63,270 nt of DNA from JAKSCF01 sp028279945 (GCA_028279945.1 JANQMT010000022.1:1-63270); one strand, 5' to 3'. Positions 41,364 through 50,477 are shown, counted from the stretch's first letter. The notes: generated by a model from the letters alone, not told the origin. A program made the numbers and translations.

Positions 41364-42515
41364 GTGTTAAAGGAAATATCGATACAAGAAAATGGAGAAA
41401 AAGTAGTACAGGGAAATGAAGCATGTGCAGAGGCAGCCATTCATGCAGGTTGTCTTTTTTTTGCGGGATATCCTATTACGCCATCTACAGAAATAATTGA
41501 GTATATGTCGGAGGCTTTATTCAAAAAAAATGGCATGTTTATGCAGATGGAAGATGAAATCTCAGCAATGTGTACAATTGTAGGGGCTAGATGGGGTGGT
41601 AAAAAGTCAATGACCGCAACTTCCGGGCCAGGCTTTACTTTAAAACAAGAAGCCTTGGGGTATGCAATAGTAACAGAAACACCTACAGTAGTGGTAAATG
41701 TACAGCGGGGGGGACCTGCAACAGGGCAGCCCACTTTTTCATCTCAGCAAGATATATATCAAGCCAAATATGGAACTCATGGCGATTATGAAATTATTTG
41801 CATAGCACCATCTTCTGTTCAAGAGATGTATGATTTTACTATAAAAGCATTTAATCTTGCTGAAAAATACAGAACACCCGTTATTCTTCTTGCAGATGAA
41901 ATTATAGGACATATGAGAGAAAAAATAGTAATTCCTAAATATATTGAAATAGAAGAGAGTGTATCATTAAAAAGATGTAAAGAGCCTTTTAAAAGGAACG
42001 ATAAATATATTCCATGTGCAGTGAATTTCTTCGAAGGACATAATATTCTGGTTGAAGGACAACTGCATGATTCAGCCGGAAGAAGAATCGGGCATAGGGC
42101 TAACAGCAGCGGACAATTTATTGAGGGATTAATAAAAAAGATAAGGGAAAATCGCGCTGATATAACGGATGTTCAAAGTATGTATATAGATGACGCTGAG
42201 ATAGCTATAATTTCATACGGAAGTGTAGCCAGATCTGTAGAGAGAGCAGTTAAATTAGCAAGAGAACAAGGTATAAAGGTTGGATTCATTAAAATAAATA
42301 CGGTGTGGCCGTTTCCCGAAGAGGAAATTAAAAAACTTGCAGGACATATAAAAACGGTTATAGTGCCTGAAATGAATATGGGAAAATACTGCTTGGAAAT
42401 AGAAAGATGTTTAAAACAGAGCAGAGTGGTTTCGGTGCCAAAATTAGGAGGCAATATTCAACAGCCAAAAGAATTACTCGAAATCATTCAAAAGGAGGAT
42501 ATGCATTGTGAATAA
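41364..42515 (+). CDS. korA: 2-oxoacid:ferredoxin oxidoreductase, alpha subunit (KorA/VorB type)
   Basis: 383 residues from a GTG start with AAAGGAGGAG upstream. The subunit supplies the pyrimidine-binding and transketolase-C-like domains of the thiamine-diphosphate enzyme that oxidises a 2-oxoacid with CoA to acyl-CoA, CO2 and reduced ferredoxin. Seen: GNEACAEAAIHAGCLFFAGYP (in parts, GNEACAEAA and FFAGYPITPSTEI), QMEDEISAMC, TSGPGFTL, VNVQRGGPATGQP, and a C-terminal PEMNMGKYCLEIE. KorA and VorB are alike, so 2-oxoglutarate or a branched-chain 2-oxoacid could be the substrate. The beta gene overlaps its end by eight bases. Confidence 0.88.
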   Translation: MLKEISIQENGEKVVQGNEACAEAAIHAGCLFFAGYPITPSTEIIEYMSEALFKKNGMFMQMEDEISAMCTIVGARWGGKKSMTATSGPGFTLKQEALGYAIVTETPTVVVNVQRGGPATGQPTFSSQQDIYQAKYGTHGDYEIICIAPSSVQEMYDFTIKAFNLAEKYRTPVILLADEIIGHMREKIVIPKYIEIEESVSLKRCKEPFKRNDKYIPCAVNFFEGHNILVEGQLHDSAGRRIGHRANSSGQFIEGLIKKIRENRADITDVQSMYIDDAEIAIISYGSVARSVERAVKLAREQGIKVGFIKINTVWPFPEEEIKKLAGHIKTVIVPEMNMGKYCLEIERCLKQSRVVSVPKLGGNIQQPKELLEIIQKEDMHCE

Positions 42516-43314
42516 GTTAATAGAAAAATATATAAAAAAAGATTCACTTCCATATATTTTTTGCTCAGGATGCGGTAACGGGATTATATTAAATATAGCT
42601 GTTAATGCCATAGATGAGTTAGGTATAAAAGAAGATACGGCTTGTGTCAGCGGTATTGGATGTTCATCATGGATTCCTCCATATTTAGATATGGATGTTA
42701 TGCATACCATACATGGAAGGGCAATTGCTTTTGCGCAAGGGTTAAAAATGAGTCAGCCTGATAAGCATATCATTGTGTTTTCCGGTGACGGCGATTGTCT
42801 GGCTATTGGGGGGAATCATTTACTCCATGCAGCTAAAAGAAATATAAATATTACTGTAATTATGGTCAATAATTATATTTACGGTATGACAGGAGGACAA
42901 AAATCTCCAACAAGTCCCATAAACTCAAGTACAAAAACAAGTCCATATGGGACAATTGATGAACCAATGGATGGCTGTGGTATAGCTATTAGCGCAGGAG
43001 CTACTTATTGTTCAAGGTGGACCGTAGCCCATTCAAATCAACTTAAAAGAGCTATTAAAGAAGGCATTATGCATAATGGATTTTCATTTATCGAAATTAT
43101 TTCCCCATGTCCTGTTCAAGCAGGAAAAAGTATATTCCAACAAAAAGATGCATCAAAAATAATCCATAAAATAAAAGAAAATTCAGTTTTAATGAATGAG
43201 TGGAAAAATGAACGAGAAGAAGGAAAGGTGACCATTGGGAATTTTTATAAAAATACAGATAAAGTTGAGTATATTGAAAAAATTCAACATTTAAAGAATC
43301 AAATAAGCCTATAA
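42508..43314 (+). CDS. korB: 2-oxoacid:ferredoxin oxidoreductase, beta subunit (KorB type)
   Basis: 268 residues from a GTG that overlaps the alpha gene. This is the thiamine-diphosphate-binding subunit: FCSGCGNG cysteine segment, GIGCSSWIPPYLD, HTIHGRAIAFAQG, the Mg/ThDP motif FSGDGDCLAIGGNH...N as GDGD...VNNYIYGMTGGQ, and SPTSP. Translational overlap ensures equal amounts with alpha. It belongs to the four-gene unit alpha-beta-delta-gamma. Confidence 0.9.
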   Translation: MNKLIEKYIKKDSLPYIFCSGCGNGIILNIAVNAIDELGIKEDTACVSGIGCSSWIPPYLDMDVMHTIHGRAIAFAQGLKMSQPDKHIIVFSGDGDCLAIGGNHLLHAAKRNINITVIMVNNYIYGMTGGQKSPTSPINSSTKTSPYGTIDEPMDGCGIAISAGATYCSRWTVAHSNQLKRAIKEGIMHNGFSFIEIISPCPVQAGKSIFQQKDASKIIHKIKENSVLMNEWKNEREEGKVTIGNFYKNTDKVEYIEKIQHLKNQISL

Positions 43315-43326
43315 AGGAGTATAAAA

Positions 43327-43545
43327 GTGAAGACTATAAATATTTCAGTTGACAAAAAATATTGTAAAGGTTGTCAAATTTGTATTAACACCTGTCCTAA
43401 GGGCGTATTTGCTTTGTCAGAAGAAAGGCAGAGCTATGGAACACTATTACCGTATGTAGCAGATAAAGAAAAGTGTATGGCATGTAAATTATGTGAAATA
43501 ATGTGTCCAAATGGGTGTATAAACGTAGATAAGGAGGATTTATAA
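43327..43545 (+). CDS. korD: 2-oxoacid:ferredoxin oxidoreductase, ferredoxin-like delta subunit
   Basis: 72 residues from a GTG start (AAAGGAG upstream). Two [4Fe-4S] motifs, CKGCQICINTCP and CMACKLCEIMCP. It passes electrons from the thiamine site to free ferredoxin. It ends one base before the gamma gene. Confidence 0.9.
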   Translation: MKTINISVDKKYCKGCQICINTCPKGVFALSEERQSYGTLLPYVADKEKCMACKLCEIMCPNGCINVDKEDL

Positions 43546-43546
43546 A

Positions 43547-44113
43547 ATGAGACGAGATATTAGAATTGTAGGGGCAGGGGGACATGGTGTAATTTCGGCA
43601 GCTATTATTTTAGCAAAAGTATATGGTATTAATGAACATTGGAATGTTTCGCAAACACAGAGTTACGGTCCGGAAGCAAGAGGGGGCGCATGTAAAGCAG
43701 AGGTAGTGGTTTCAGACAGTTATATAGATTATATGAAAGTAGAAGATGCTGATGTATTTATTGCCTTTAATCAATTAGGATATGAGCAATATAGAAAAGA
43801 AGTCAAGAAAGATGGCATTATTTTAATTAATAGCTCTCTGGTAACAGTTGACCCGGAAGATGAACATTTGATTTATAAGCTACCTGCTACCGAAATTGCA
43901 GAAAGTAAATACAAACCTTTTGTTATCAATATTATTATGTTAGGCGGATTAACAAAATTACTTCCTAAATTACAGCGTGAATCTGCAAGGGATGCAATAA
44001 TAGGCAATTTTAATAAAAATGTAGCAGAAATCAATCTTGCTGCCTTTGATTGGGGTTATCGATATATTGAAAATGTATATTTTAGAGATTTTAAAAAAGC
44101 TGCGCATAACTAA
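43547..44113 (+). CDS. korC: 2-oxoacid:ferredoxin oxidoreductase, gamma subunit (KorC type)
   Basis: 188 residues, Pfam POR-gamma type: IVGAGGHGVISAAIILAK start, QTQSYGPEARGGACKAEVVVS as two parts (QTQSYGPEARGG, CKAEVVVSD), and a C-terminal MLGGLTKLLP. Together with the preceding three genes it completes a heterotetrameric oxidoreductase. AAGGAGG precedes the ATG. The next gene, an acylating aldehyde dehydrogenase, begins 30 bp later. Confidence 0.9.
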   Translation: MRRDIRIVGAGGHGVISAAIILAKVYGINEHWNVSQTQSYGPEARGGACKAEVVVSDSYIDYMKVEDADVFIAFNQLGYEQYRKEVKKDGIILINSSLVTVDPEDEHLIYKLPATEIAESKYKPFVINIIMLGGLTKLLPKLQRESARDAIIGNFNKNVAEINLAAFDWGYRYIENVYFRDFKKAAHN

Positions 44114-44142
44114 GAAAGAAATAAAATACTAAGGGTGAAGAA

Positions 44143-45531
44143 ATGGAGAGTAAAGATTACGTAAAACAGTATATTGACCGATCCAGAAAAGCACAAAAGC
44201 AATATGAAAGCTATACCCAAGAGCAAGTTGACGAAGTTGTAAGGATAGCAGCGAAAACAGTACATGACAATGCTGAGCTATTAGCAAAAATGGCAGTGGA
44301 AGAAACGCAAATGGGTGTTTATGAAGATAAAGTTATAAAGAATAAAATGAAAGCAAAAGTAATCTGGAACAATCTAAAAGATAAAAAATCTGTAGGCATA
44401 ATAAAACGAGACGAAAAGACAGGTATTACAGAGATCGCAAAACCTATGGGAACCGTTGCAGCTATAACACCTACAACAAACCCTATTGTAACCCCTATGT
44501 CCAATGCAATGTTTGCATTAAAGGGTAGAAATAGTATTATTATAACACCACATCACCGATCTATGAGATGTAGCAGTAAAACAGTTGAGTTGATTAATCA
44601 ACAATTGGAAAAGATTAATGCACCTAAACATTTGATTCAGATATTAGATCAGCAATCTAGAGAAAATACAAAAAATCTTATTCAAAATACTGATGTTGTT
44701 ATTGCAACCGGTGGAATGGGTATGGTAAAAGCTGCCTATAGCAGCGGAAAACCTGCACTTGGGGTTGGTGCAGGAAATGTTCAGTGTATTATAGATAGAG
44801 GTGTAGATATAAAGGATGCCGTATCAAAGATTATACTTGGAAGAACCTTTGATAATGGTATTATTTGTTCCGGAGAACAATCGGTTATGATTCCACAGGA
44901 AATATTTAAGGATGTAGTAGCTGAATTCAAAACGAATGGGGCGTATTATATTTCAGAATATGAAGAACGTGAGAAGCTTAGAAATACATTGTTTGTATAT
45001 GGTGAAATGAACAAACATGTTGTAGGTCAATCGGTGCAAAGAATCGCTGAATTGGCTGAAATTAATATTCATAAGGATACCAGGGTAATTATTGTAGATG
45101 TCCAGGATAAAACAGATATATTAGGAAAAGAGAAAATGTGTCCTGTACTAGCACTATACCAATACGATAGCTTTAGTGATGCGGTTGAGATTGCAAGCAG
45201 AAATCTTGAAATGGAAGGTAAAGGCCATAGCGTAGCCATTCACTCCAATAATGTAGAAAACATAGAATATGCAGGTGAGAATCTTAAAGTCAGTCGAATT
45301 GTAATCAATCAACCAAGTGCTACCAGTGCAGGAGGAAGCTTTTTTAACGGCTTTGCACCTACAAATACCTTAGGCTGCGGTTCGTGGGGGAATAATAGTA
45401 TCTCAGAAAATCTGGATTATAAGCATCTTATTAACATATCCAGAATTGGATATTATATGAAAGACAATAAAGTGCCTGCAGATGATGAATTGTGGAATAA
45501 CCGTAGTGTAGGGTCAAAGTGCCCGACTTGA
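44143..45531 (+). CDS. CoA-acylating aldehyde dehydrogenase, succinate-semialdehyde (SucD) type
   Basis: 462 residues. It closely resembles Clostridium kluyveri SucD over its whole length, with catalytic cysteine at residue 242 (NGIICSGEQS), KPMGTVAAITPTTNPIVTP, GVGAGNVQCIID, KEKMCPVLALYQYDSF and LGCGSWGNNSISENL. Such enzymes reduce acyl-CoA to the aldehyde with NAD(P)H, or the reverse. Following a 2-oxoacid oxidoreductase, it could take succinyl-CoA from 2-oxoglutarate to succinate semialdehyde. Close relatives use acetaldehyde or sulfoacetaldehyde, so substrate is not certain. It is the last gene of the operon. Confidence 0.88.
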   Translation: MESKDYVKQYIDRSRKAQKQYESYTQEQVDEVVRIAAKTVHDNAELLAKMAVEETQMGVYEDKVIKNKMKAKVIWNNLKDKKSVGIIKRDEKTGITEIAKPMGTVAAITPTTNPIVTPMSNAMFALKGRNSIIITPHHRSMRCSSKTVELINQQLEKINAPKHLIQILDQQSRENTKNLIQNTDVVIATGGMGMVKAAYSSGKPALGVGAGNVQCIIDRGVDIKDAVSKIILGRTFDNGIICSGEQSVMIPQEIFKDVVAEFKTNGAYYISEYEEREKLRNTLFVYGEMNKHVVGQSVQRIAELAEINIHKDTRVIIVDVQDKTDILGKEKMCPVLALYQYDSFSDAVEIASRNLEMEGKGHSVAIHSNNVENIEYAGENLKVSRIVINQPSATSAGGSFFNGFAPTNTLGCGSWGNNSISENLDYKHLINISRIGYYMKDNKVPADDELWNNRSVGSKCPT

Positions 45532-45688
45532 CCCGAGTTTCTGATATTATATAGATTGCAAGAAACTAAAATTCATTACAACCCTTCATTTTATTTGAAA
45601 TATGAAATAAATAACAGACTTTAACATTTTATGCCAACATTATACAATATTTGTGATTATAAATATTTCAAAAGTGGAGGGATATATA

Positions 45689-47149
45689 ATGAAAAAGAAG
45701 TTTAATGTATTAGTTGTTTTATTGATGTTAGTAATTTTATTTGGTTCAACAAGTGTTGTTTTTGCTGAAGGGGGAGACTTAGGAACATGGACAGTAAAAG
45801 CTGATATGCCTACAGGCAGACACAGCGGAGGTGCAGTAGCAGTAAACGAAAAAATATATGTAATAGGAGGATGGAATTTTGATGGTTTACAAAGTACAGT
45901 AGAAGAATATGATCCGTCAACAGATTTATGGACAACAAAAGCAAACATGTCTACTCCAAGAAATCGTTTTGGTATTACAGAAGTAAATGGAAAAATATAT
46001 GTAATAGGTGGTCGTGATGGCAATGCTTTAGCAACAGTAGAAGAATATGACCCATTAACTGACATGTGGACAACAAAAGCTAGTATGCCTACCGCAAGAA
46101 ATGATTTGGAAGTCACGACGGTAAATGGAAAAATATATGCGATAGGTGGGTATGCTTTCCCTACAGGCAAGCTAAACATAGTTGAGGAATATGATCCAGC
46201 TACGGATACATGGACAACTAAAGCAAACATGCCAACTGCTAGAACGAATGTTGGAATTGCAGAAATGAACGGAAAAATATATGTAATAGGGGGTAGTATT
46301 TCAACTGGAACTGGCAACAGTGATTTAGTAGAAGAATATGACCCTGCAACGGATACATGGACTACTAAAGCTAGTATGACTAGTGAAAGGAATAACTTAG
46401 GTGCAGCTGAAGTAAATGGAAAAATATATGCGATAGGTGGTCATGATGGTAGTGGTGATTCAAAAACAGTTGAGGAATATGATCCTTTAACAAACACATG
46501 GAGACCTATGAATAATATGTTAGAAGAACAAAATAGTTTTGGTATAGCCTCTGCCTATGGAAAGATATACATATTTGGAAGCAATGATCAATTTGCATTA
46601 AATTTAGTTCAGGAGTTTACACCGCCAGTTAGCCAACCCCCTAATGCCCCAACAAACCTAACCGCAACACCAGGAGATTCACAAGTCACTTTATCTTGGG
46701 ATGCAGTAACAGATGTAACCAGCTACACCTTAAAAAGAGCGACAAATTCTGGTGGACCTTATACTACAATAGCCAGCGGTGTAACCAATACCTCTTACAC
46801 AGATACAGACGTAATCAACGGAACTACATATTACTATGTTGTATCTGCAATAGTCTCAGGAACAGAAAGCTCTAACTCAAACGAAGCCTCAGCAACACCT
46901 GAAGTCACCACACCGCCTCAGACCGGCAGTGCAATAGTAGTCATAACAATGGTGAACGGAACAGAAAAAGAATACGACTTAACCATGACAGAAGTCAATG
47001 ACTTTATCAATTGGTACGAAGCAAAAGACAACGGAACAGGAGATGCCTATTACACCATACAAAAAGGCTGGAACACAGGACCATTTGACAGTAGAAAAGA
47101 CTATATTATTTTCGATAAAATATGTTACTTTGAAATAAATGAATATTAA
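45689..47149 (+). CDS. Secreted Kelch-repeat protein with fibronectin type III domain
   Basis: 486 residues from the ATG at 45689 (GGAGGG upstream; an in-frame GTG at 45653 lacks a site). A signal peptide (MKKKFNVLVVLLMLVILFG, cleavage near VFAEGG) is followed by six Kelch units, each with NGKIYVIGG and VEEYDP...W, forming a beta-propeller at about 30-325. A fibronectin type III domain follows (PPNAPTNLTA, SYTLKRATNSGGPY, YYYVVSA), then a 70-residue C-terminal module (VVITMVNGTEKEYDLTM, YYTIQKGW). No cell-wall anchor is seen, so it is released or loosely bound. Probable carbohydrate or protein binding; no enzymatic motif. Confidence 0.9.
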   Translation: MKKKFNVLVVLLMLVILFGSTSVVFAEGGDLGTWTVKADMPTGRHSGGAVAVNEKIYVIGGWNFDGLQSTVEEYDPSTDLWTTKANMSTPRNRFGITEVNGKIYVIGGRDGNALATVEEYDPLTDMWTTKASMPTARNDLEVTTVNGKIYAIGGYAFPTGKLNIVEEYDPATDTWTTKANMPTARTNVGIAEMNGKIYVIGGSISTGTGNSDLVEEYDPATDTWTTKASMTSERNNLGAAEVNGKIYAIGGHDGSGDSKTVEEYDPLTNTWRPMNNMLEEQNSFGIASAYGKIYIFGSNDQFALNLVQEFTPPVSQPPNAPTNLTATPGDSQVTLSWDAVTDVTSYTLKRATNSGGPYTTIASGVTNTSYTDTDVINGTTYYYVVSAIVSGTESSNSNEASATPEVTTPPQTGSAIVVITMVNGTEKEYDLTMTEVNDFINWYEAKDNGTGDAYYTIQKGWNTGPFDSRKDYIIFDKICYFEINEY

Positions 47150-47156
47150 AAAACAC

Positions 47157-47178
47157 AGCGGCTCAAGCAGCCGCTTTT
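47157..47178 (+). terminator. Terminator after the Kelch gene
   Basis: AGCGGCT (47157-47163), loop CAAGC, AGCCGCT (47169-47175), then TTT; preceded by A-rich sequence. It may also serve the convergent rhomboid gene. Confidence 0.8.
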
Positions 47179-47224
47179 CAATTACCCTGAATTAATTTTC
47201 TTATATAAATCGTTCTGTTATTGT

Positions 47225-47788
47225 TTAATCATAATTATGAGCTGATCGAAAAATCGGCAGTAATATGATTCCAACGAGGGCTCCTGCTATATGCGGATAA
47301 TGTCCGACTGTAGGCAGCCAACCTAATACAATAGCTAGAATAGAAATAACCAGTAATGTAACGGGTAACAGTATATTAGGTAAATGAAACGGTAATTCCC
47401 TTTCCCAAGGAAAAGCAAGATAATAATAAAAGAGAATGGCAAAGCCTGCTGCACTAAAACCTATTCCTCCCGTGTCTCGAAGAACAAGTGACATACCACC
47501 TGCTAATATACTGAGAACGATCAATATGATATAACGTTTCTTCCCCAACAATCTTTCTACCCACGAGCCGATCAAAATTAATACAGCCATATTTAATAGG
47601 ATGTGGTACAGCTCTACATGAACAAATCCATAAGAGAAGAGCGTATACCACTTTTGAGGCAAGTCCTCATATACTAAAGCTAAAAACCTCACACTATCAG
47701 GTCCATTAACCCTGGCTATTATATAGATGAATACCGATATGATAAAAATAATCCACGTAACAGGTGCCTTTTTGATTCGCATACCCAT
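47225..47788 (-). CDS. Rhomboid family intramembrane serine protease
   Basis: 187 residues with about six transmembrane segments. The rhomboid catalytic pieces are present: YHILLNMAVL with His and Asn before the second core helix, Ser112 in GFSAAG, and His166 in HIAGALVG. The serine motif is GFSA where most active members have GxSG, a tolerated variant; activity is likely but not certain. AAGGAG lies six bases before the ATG. Substrates unknown. It is convergent to the Kelch gene. Confidence 0.87.
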   Translation of the reverse strand: MGMRIKKAPVTWIIFIISVFIYIIARVNGPDSVRFLALVYEDLPQKWYTLFSYGFVHVELYHILLNMAVLILIGSWVERLLGKKRYIILIVLSILAGGMSLVLRDTGGIGFSAAGFAILFYYYLAFPWERELPFHLPNILLPVTLLVISILAIVLGWLPTVGHYPHIAGALVGIILLPIFRSAHNYD

Positions 47789-47964
47789 ACCATTCTCCTT
47801 ACTGCGATGTGCATTTATATTTTAATTATATTCAAATTTTGTTGTACTGCAAATGTCTCAGCTGATTTTACAATCATATTTAAGATGCCCAACTCTGCTT
47901 CTTATTATTTAAAACGATGTAAATGGAAAAAGATAGTTTATTTCAAAAAATACTTTCAATACCA

Positions 47965-47993
47965 TTGACAAATAATATGAACTGCAATATTAT
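47965..47993 (+). promoter_or_regulatory. Promoter of the ArsR-permease operon
   Basis: TTGACA (47965-47970), 17 bp, TATTAT (47988-47993). The -10 box lies in the left arm of the palindromic operator. Confidence 0.75.
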
Positions 47994-48028
47994 ACCTATA
48001 TACCCATATGGGTATATAGGTATAATAT
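47987..48028. promoter_or_regulatory. 42-bp perfect palindrome, ArsR operator
   Basis: Twenty-one base pairs of perfect two-fold symmetry centred between 48007 and 48008; the core reads ACCTATATACCCAT followed by its reverse complement. It covers the -10 box and the start region and ends 28 bp before arsR. An unusually long operator for this family. Confidence 0.85.
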
Positions 48029-48055
48029 CGTAAAATCTATGAAAGGACAGATATA

Positions 48056-48418
48056 ATGGATAAGTTAATAAATTTTTATAAAATGCTTTCCGATGAAACG
48101 CGCTTACGAATAATAGTTCTTCTCCATCATGAAGAATTATGTGTTTGTGAAATATGTGGAATTCTTTCTTTATCACAACCCAAAGTATCAAAACATCTTG
48201 CAAAACTAAGGGATATGGGTTTTATAAAAGATACGAGAAAAGAGCAATTTATTTCCTACCGTTTAAACTTAGAAGAAAAAACTCTAAAAGATACAGTACA
48301 AGTAATAATAAATAATTTACAATCTTATGGCGACTTTCAAAAAGATATTGAAAAACTTAAGATAAAGGATACGTTCCTTGAACAATGTAAAATAATAAAA
48401 AAATTAGAAACATCTTGA
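48056..48418 (+). CDS. arsR: ArsR/SmtB family metalloregulator
   Basis: 120 residues. Winged-helix repressor with the ELCVCEIC motif in the DNA-recognition helix region: Cys29, Cys31 and Cys34, the alpha-3 site that binds As(III)/Sb(III) in classical ArsR proteins. LSLSQPKVSKHLAKLRDMG is the recognition helix. Metal binding should release the protein from the 42-bp palindrome. The permease gene begins 22 bp after its stop, so it is the likely target. Confidence 0.9.
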   Translation: MDKLINFYKMLSDETRLRIIVLLHHEELCVCEICGILSLSQPKVSKHLAKLRDMGFIKDTRKEQFISYRLNLEEKTLKDTVQVIINNLQSYGDFQKDIEKLKIKDTFLEQCKIIKKLETS

Positions 48419-48440
48419 TGTAGGAAGAGAGTGAGTTAAA

Positions 48441-49610
48441 ATGAGAGAATGGAAAAAAATAGTTTTAGTTGTTGCAGTATTTCTTGGAGCATTTTATATA
48501 CCTTTTTCAAACCCCCGTGTTAGTTCGGCAATTCTTGAAGCCTTTTATATGCTGCAGGAGTATGCGAGAGAACATGTTTTATTTTGCTTGATTCCTGCAT
48601 TTTTTATTGCAGGAGCCATTTCAATTTTTATTTCTCAGGGAACGGTTATTAAGTATTTTGGAAGTGAAGCTAAAAAATGGGTTTCTTATGCAGTTGCTTC
48701 AGTTTCAGGTACAATACTTGCTGTTTGCTCTTGCACGGTACTGCCTTTATTTGCAGGCATATATATGAGAGGTGCGGGTATAGGTCCGGCTACTGCTTTT
48801 CTTTATTCAGGACCCGCAATCAATGTGCTGGCAATTATAATGACAGCAAGAGTATTAGGCTGGGAGCTTGGCGTGGCGCGCGCTATCGGAGCGATTATTT
48901 TTTCAATACTTATTGGGCTTATTATGGCATTTCTTTTTAAAAAAGAAGATGAAGCCCGTACCAAAGAGGCTATGGTTGAATTTGAAGAAGAAAATGACTC
49001 ACGTAGTGGTATTCAGAACATCGTTTATTTCGCATCACTTGTATTGATACTTATTTTTGCAGCTTGGGGAAAACCGGCTCAAGACGTAGGTTTCTTCATG
49101 GTAGTATATAGTATCAAATGGTATTTGACAGGTGCTTTTCTTTTAGTGCTTGCTTATATACTTGTTAAATGGTTTAAGCATGAAGAAAGGGTATCCTGGG
49201 TAGAGTCTACCTGGAGTTTTGCAAAGCAGATTTTACCTTTATTATTTGTAGGGGTTATGGTTGCAGGTTTATTAATGGGAAGACCGGGAGCAGATGCAGG
49301 ACTTATTCCTTCAAAATATGTAGCCGCTGTAGTAGGTGGTAATTCCTTACTATCAAATCTAATAGCCTCAGTAATCGGAGCGTTTATGTATTTTGCGACT
49401 CTCACAGAAGTACCTATTATTCAAGGGTTATTGGGCTCTGGAATGGGAAAGGGACCAGCTTTAGCACTGCTACTTGCAGGACCGGCATTAAGTCTTCCTA
49501 ACATGTTGGTTATAAGAAGTGTTATCGGTACTAAAAAGACCATTGTTTTTGTATCTTTAGTCATTATTTTTGCAACTATTACAGGAATGATATTTGGTGC
49601 AATTGTATAA
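48441..49610 (+). CDS. Permease of the ArsP/DUF318 family
   Basis: 389 residues with about ten transmembrane segments. The conserved SGTILAVCSCTVLPLFAGIY segment with a CxC pair, and the second-half GAFMYFATLTEVPIIQGLLG plus GPALSLPNMLVIRS, identify the PF03773 permease family. Members export methylated or trivalent arsenicals (ArsP) or Cu/Zn (SO_0444 type). Pairing with an arsenic-type ArsR favours arsenicals. Gene end is followed by copy 2 of the terminator element. Confidence 0.87.
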   Translation: MREWKKIVLVVAVFLGAFYIPFSNPRVSSAILEAFYMLQEYAREHVLFCLIPAFFIAGAISIFISQGTVIKYFGSEAKKWVSYAVASVSGTILAVCSCTVLPLFAGIYMRGAGIGPATAFLYSGPAINVLAIIMTARVLGWELGVARAIGAIIFSILIGLIMAFLFKKEDEARTKEAMVEFEEENDSRSGIQNIVYFASLVLILIFAAWGKPAQDVGFFMVVYSIKWYLTGAFLLVLAYILVKWFKHEERVSWVESTWSFAKQILPLLFVGVMVAGLLMGRPGADAGLIPSKYVAAVVGGNSLLSNLIASVIGAFMYFATLTEVPIIQGLLGSGMGKGPALALLLAGPALSLPNMLVIRSVIGTKKTIVFVSLVIIFATITGMIFGAIV

Positions 49611-49620
49611 AAGGCACCAC

Positions 49621-49700
49621 AGACAAGAAGGTAAGAATATATGCCCTATAGGGATATTTTAAATTGATACGATTAAGCAGAAATGTTTAGTCGTTTTTTT
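49621..49700 (+). repeat. Dispersed intergenic element, copy 2 (short form) with terminator
   Basis: Starts with the same 20-plus bases as 37493 (AGACAAGAAGGTAAGAATAT) and ends with ACGATTAAGC-N6-GTTTAGTCGT and a T run (49669-49700). Compared with copy 1 the stem has changes that keep pairing. It terminates the ars operon. Confidence 0.72.
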
Positions 49701-49775
49701 CTTCCCAAATAAAGAAAAATTTTCTCACTGTCTTTCCACTCTTGGGCAATTCTAAAGTTTCGCCGTAGCTATGAT

Positions 49776-50477
49776 TTATTGGTTTTCTGGTACAAATCTA
49801 TAACCTATTCCCCATACGGTTTTAAGATATCTAGGATTTTTCACATCGTCTTCAATTTTATTTCGTAAATGCCAGATATATACCATTATGGTTTTATCGT
49901 CAATTATAGTGCTGCTCCATACATTTTGATACAGTTGTTCTTTAGAAAATACCTGATTAGTGTTTTCTAAAAAAAATTTCATAAGCATGGTTTCTTTAGA
50001 AGACAAAGGAATTTCTTCATCATTTTTATATATTCTGTAGGTACTATAATCAAATTTAAAAGGTGGTACGATAATAAAGTCTTTTTTACCGGCATTTTGG
50101 ATGTTATTTCTTCTTATGTATGCTTTTATTTTAGCACATAATACAGCCGGGCTGAAAGGTTTGGTAATATAATCGTCAGCACCCAGACCTAAACCTAATA
50201 TTTTATTATGGTCTTCATATTTTCCGCTTAAGAGAAATATTGGGATATTAATATGGAGGTTTCGAAGGTGTTTCACAACTTCAAAACCGTCTAAATCATC
50301 CATGATGACATCAAGAACGACAAGATCATAATCAGACTTAGATGACTTTATGATTTCGATAGCTTGATTTCCCCCGCTTGCAGTACCTACAATCATATTT
50401 TCAGCTTCAAGAGCACTTTTAATATATTTTCTCATATGCTCCTCATCATCAACAACTAATATTTTTTCTTTTGTCAT
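49776..50477 (-). CDS. OmpR/PhoB-type response regulator
   Basis: 233 residues. Receiver domain with the acidic pair DDEEH, phospho-acceptor Asp56 (VVLDVIMDD) and the TKPF lysine; C-terminal winged helix with SSKETMLMKFFLENTNQVFS and the KTVWGIGYRF end. AAAGGG precedes the ATG. It is divergent from the hybrid histidine kinase (308 bp apart), its probable partner. Targets may include the PrpF/Tct genes. Confidence 0.92.
   Translation of the reverse strand: MTKEKILVVDDEEHMRKYIKSALEAENMIVGTASGGNQAIEIIKSSKSDYDLVVLDVIMDDLDGFEVVKHLRNLHINIPIFLLSGKYEDHNKILGLGLGADDYITKPFSPAVLCAKIKAYIRRNNIQNAGKKDFIIVPPFKFDYSTYRIYKNDEEIPLSSKETMLMKFFLENTNQVFSKEQLYQNVWSSTIIDDKTIMVYIWHLRNKIEDDVKNPRYLKTVWGIGYRFVPENQ

Noticed and set aside
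45640..46317. Long antisense frame across the Kelch repeats
   Set aside because: The periodic pattern of the antisense protein only reflects the DNA repeats of the Kelch units.
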